A stretch of 21,734 bases of DNA from NCBI GenBank assembly GCA_016206165.1, contig JACQSD010000063.1:1-21734 (forward strand), given 5' to 3'. The DNA is from Candidatus Uhrbacteria bacterium. Lineage in GTDB: Bacteria > Patescibacteriota > Patescibacteriia > JACQSD01. Under the pieces are notes generated by a model. That model was given only the letters and a program-made list of their open reading frames with translations, had not been told where the DNA came from and made no database searches. The translations under genes and the position numbers were made by a program. Of the stretch, positions 20,183 to 21,734 are shown piece by piece; the first letter of the stretch is position 1, and the number at the start of each line of letters is the position of its first letter.

Positions 20183-20308
20183 CTGTCACTCTATGAACCA
20201 GGGACTTTGCGAAGTTCCGGACGAAGAACATAATAGACAGATCACGGGAGGCGTGATCGAATATACTGAAAAGGATCAGCTCACTCTTGAGTTGGTTCTT
20301 TTATTTTG
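20183..20308 (+). promoter_or_regulatory. Riboswitch- or attenuator-like leader of the ATP-grasp gene
   Basis: CTGTC (20183-20187) pairs with GACAG (20236-20240) and encloses the hairpin GGGACTT/AAGTTCC (20201-20207/20212-20218). GATCACG (20240-20246) pairs with CGTGATC (20252-20258). Then AAGGATCAGCTCA (20271-20283) pairs fully, using G-U pairs, with TGAGTTGGTTCTT (20288-20300), followed by TTATTTTG, which is terminator-like. GAACCA (20194-20199 region) and AAGAAC (20224-20229) could pair with the right arm of that stem and so prevent it. This switch layout is inferred from pairing only; I do not recognise a known riboswitch class. Confidence 0.45.
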
Positions 20309-20309
20309 T

Positions 20310-20385
20310 ATAACTCCTCCCACCCTCCCCTTATCTTAAGGGGAGGAGATTCCCCCTCTTAAGGTAAGAGGGGCTAGGGGAGTTA
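20310..20385. repeat. Self-complementary element before the ATP-grasp gene, ACTCC/GGAGT family
   Basis: ATAACTCC at the left end pairs with GGAGTTAT at the right end. Inside are two hairpins: CCCCTTA/TTAAGGGG (about 20327-20343) and CCCCTCTTA/TAAGAGGGG (about 20353-20373). The element ends 11 bases before the start codon. It has the same spacer-filling design as the elements in the ribosomal cluster. Confidence 0.8.
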
Positions 20386-20395
20386 TGAATAAGTA

Positions 20396-21697
20396 ATGTC
20401 CCTCCAAAATAAAACAATTCTTTTCGTCAATTCCGGATCGCAGAAGAAGGAATATATTCTCGCGCGGGCAAAAGCGCTCGGGGTGCGGATTGTTTTATTG
20501 AATAAGGAACTGAACTGGGCGAAGCAATATGTCGATGATTTTATCGAAGCTGATACATACAATATTCCGGAGTGTCTTGAAAAAGTGAAAGCGTATCATG
20601 CGAAGATGCCGCTCGATGGCGCAGTAACATTCTGGGAAGATGATGTCCCGCTCGTTGCAGCAATTACGACTGCACTTCGACTCAAAGGGAATACTCGAGA
20701 GGCGGCGGATAATGCGCGGAGTAAATTCCGCATGCGGGAGCTTTGGGCAAAGTCCGGCGTACCGTGCCAAAAGTATGCACTGGTCACTACGCGTGCAGAG
20801 GCCGAAATCGCAGCGTCAAAAATTGGCTTCCCCGCAATTATCAAACCTGCGTGGGGTGCAGACAGTGAGTTTGTTGTACGTATCGATCGTGCGGAAGATG
20901 TGAGGAAGACATTTGATTATGTTGCTGGTGGCGCGACGCCAGAGTTCAATACCATCTTCCTATACAACAAAGGACAGTTTGTGCTTGAAGAATATATTGA
21001 TGGCCCGGAGTTTAATGTGGAGTCGCTCATTCAGAACGGTATTCCCTATGTCATTTCCATTTCCTACAAGCTCCCAAAACAAGAACCGTATTTCATGGAA
21101 CGTGGTGATTGCATGCCATCCGCATATTCGAATGAGGTTGTTGAGTTGATTCGCGACACCGTTGCCCGTGGTATCCAGGCGCTCAGAATTCAAGATTGCG
21201 GGAGTAATGCTGATGTCCGGTGGAGTACAAAGCACAATGCACCACGGATTCTTGATCTTGCTGCGCGCATGGGAGGGGACTATCTTTATGACTGGGTGAA
21301 GACAGTTTGGGACATTGATATGATTGAAAAGATTTTGGAGATTGCAGTGGGTGAACGGATTCAGTTGCCGCCGCTCACGATGCCACGGACGTATGTGTGT
21401 GGGTTTTACCTTATTCCAAATCAGTCTGGTATTGTCACGGCGATTGATGGCGTTGATGTGGCACATGCGCTTCCAGGAACGCACGAGGTTTTCTTGAAGA
21501 AGCATGTGGGTGATGCGATCTTGGTACCGCCTGATGGTTTTGAGAATGTAGGGTGGGTCGTCGGAAAAGGGGAGTCGCCAAAAGCGGCAGAGGAAGCAGC
21601 ACGGGAAGCAATCAACTGTCTTACCGTCGAGGTGCGGCCAAAACAGGCAACTATGGCAGCAGCCACTCTGGCCAGACAAAAGGTGACATTCGTGTAA
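20396..21697 (+). CDS. ATP-grasp ligase, L-amino-acid-ligase-like
   Basis: The 433-aa protein is an ATP-grasp enzyme, a family that joins a carboxylate to an amine through an acyl-phosphate. Layout: an N-terminal pre-ATP domain (1-95) starting TILFVNSGSQKKEYILARAKALG; the ATP-grasp core (about 105-310) with the nucleotide lysine in IIKPAWG (K150), the hinge LEEYIDGPEFNVE (E198, E199), and the metal-site end LDLAARMGGDY (286-296); and a C-terminal domain (about 325-415) like the one in dipeptide-forming ligases such as BacD. That comparison is by layout and motifs; carbamoyl-phosphate-synthase-like or biotin-carboxylase-like members are alternatives. The substrate is unknown. It stands alone, with its own promoter and structured leader, and has no Shine-Dalgarno sequence. 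Confidence 0.85.
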   Translation: MSLQNKTILFVNSGSQKKEYILARAKALGVRIVLLNKELNWAKQYVDDFIEADTYNIPECLEKVKAYHAKMPLDGAVTFWEDDVPLVAAITTALRLKGNTREAADNARSKFRMRELWAKSGVPCQKYALVTTRAEAEIAASKIGFPAIIKPAWGADSEFVVRIDRAEDVRKTFDYVAGGATPEFNTIFLYNKGQFVLEEYIDGPEFNVESLIQNGIPYVISISYKLPKQEPYFMERGDCMPSAYSNEVVELIRDTVARGIQALRIQDCGSNADVRWSTKHNAPRILDLAARMGGDYLYDWVKTVWDIDMIEKILEIAVGERIQLPPLTMPRTYVCGFYLIPNQSGIVTAIDGVDVAHALPGTHEVFLKKHVGDAILVPPDGFENVGWVVGKGESPKAAEEAAREAINCLTVEVRPKQATMAAATLARQKVTFV

Positions 21698-21734
21698 GTG
21701 AATAGGTGAGTAAGTAAATTAAGTAAAGTAAGCA
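21698..21734. repeat. Left arm of a GTAAG-type spacer element, cut by the window end
   Basis: Directly after the stop codon come GTGAATAGGTGAGTAAG and further (A)AGTAA words to the last base. The word GTAAG is the same as in the elements at 8052-8124 and 9961-10034. The expected CTTAC right arm would lie outside the window. Confidence 0.55.

Noticed and set aside
20034..20231. Minus-strand open frame of 65 codons
   Set aside because: It runs across the palindrome and the promoter of the ATP-grasp gene, has no start signal, and the protein looks like no family.

Overview
The window looks like a piece of a Candidate Phyla Radiation (Patescibacteria) chromosome, probably Parcubacteria-like. The evidence is a complete str/S10/spc ribosomal-protein cluster in bacterial order that lacks rpmD (L30) between rpsE and rplO, an absence known for CPR ribosomes. 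Other signs are almost no Shine-Dalgarno sequences in front of the cluster genes, and ribosomal proteins with unusual extensions. This placement is inferred from gene content and has not been tested by phylogeny. All supported genes are on the + strand.

Layout. 79-720 is a site-2 (M50) membrane protease. After a large hairpin and a promoter at 804-832 comes the str part: rpsL, rpsG, fusA, then a small Phd/YefM-like gene. tuf has its own promoter (4471-4499) and a terminator-like leader hairpin. rpsJ follows. A structured 138-nt leader ending in a terminator-like hairpin precedes rplC, and then come rplD, rplW, rplB, rpsS, rplV, rpsC, rplP, rpmC, rpsQ, rplN, rplX, rplE, rpsN, rpsH, rplF, rplR, rpsE, rplO and secY. 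A strong intrinsic terminator (16995-17021) closes this block. A CaCA-type cation exchanger and adenylate kinase (adk) follow. The map/infA/rpsM/rpsK/rpoA genes that often follow adk are not in the window.

The accessory part (18651-21734) holds a free-standing unit: promoter, leader of about 220 nt, strong Shine-Dalgarno, an unrecognised 291-aa gene, and a very strong terminator. Next is an intergenic stretch with a 40-nt inverted repeat and a perfect 32-bp palindrome between short direct repeats. Last comes a promoter, a riboswitch-like leader, and an ATP-grasp ligase of the L-amino-acid-ligase type.

The most unusual signal is in the spacers. Nearly every spacer that is not a 2-11 nt gap or an ATGA overlap is filled, from a few bases after the stop codon to a few bases before the next start codon, by a self-complementary element. 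These are built from short repeated words in one orientation on the 5' side and in the reverse complement on the 3' side. At least six families occur: ACGAAT, AATGCA, GACCTAT, GTAAG, TTTCGA and GACAG/CTGACA. Several recur at two to nine junctions, and further families lie at the edges. Their function is unknown to me. Mobile palindromes that settled at gene junctions, and intercistronic RNA hairpins, both fit what is seen.

How the genes work together: most of the window encodes the ribosome core, the two GTPase elongation factors and the SecY translocon channel. That supply chain runs from decoding (S12, S7, EF-G, EF-Tu) through the peptidyl-transferase and exit-tunnel proteins (L2, L3, L4, L22, L23, L29) to membrane insertion (SecY).
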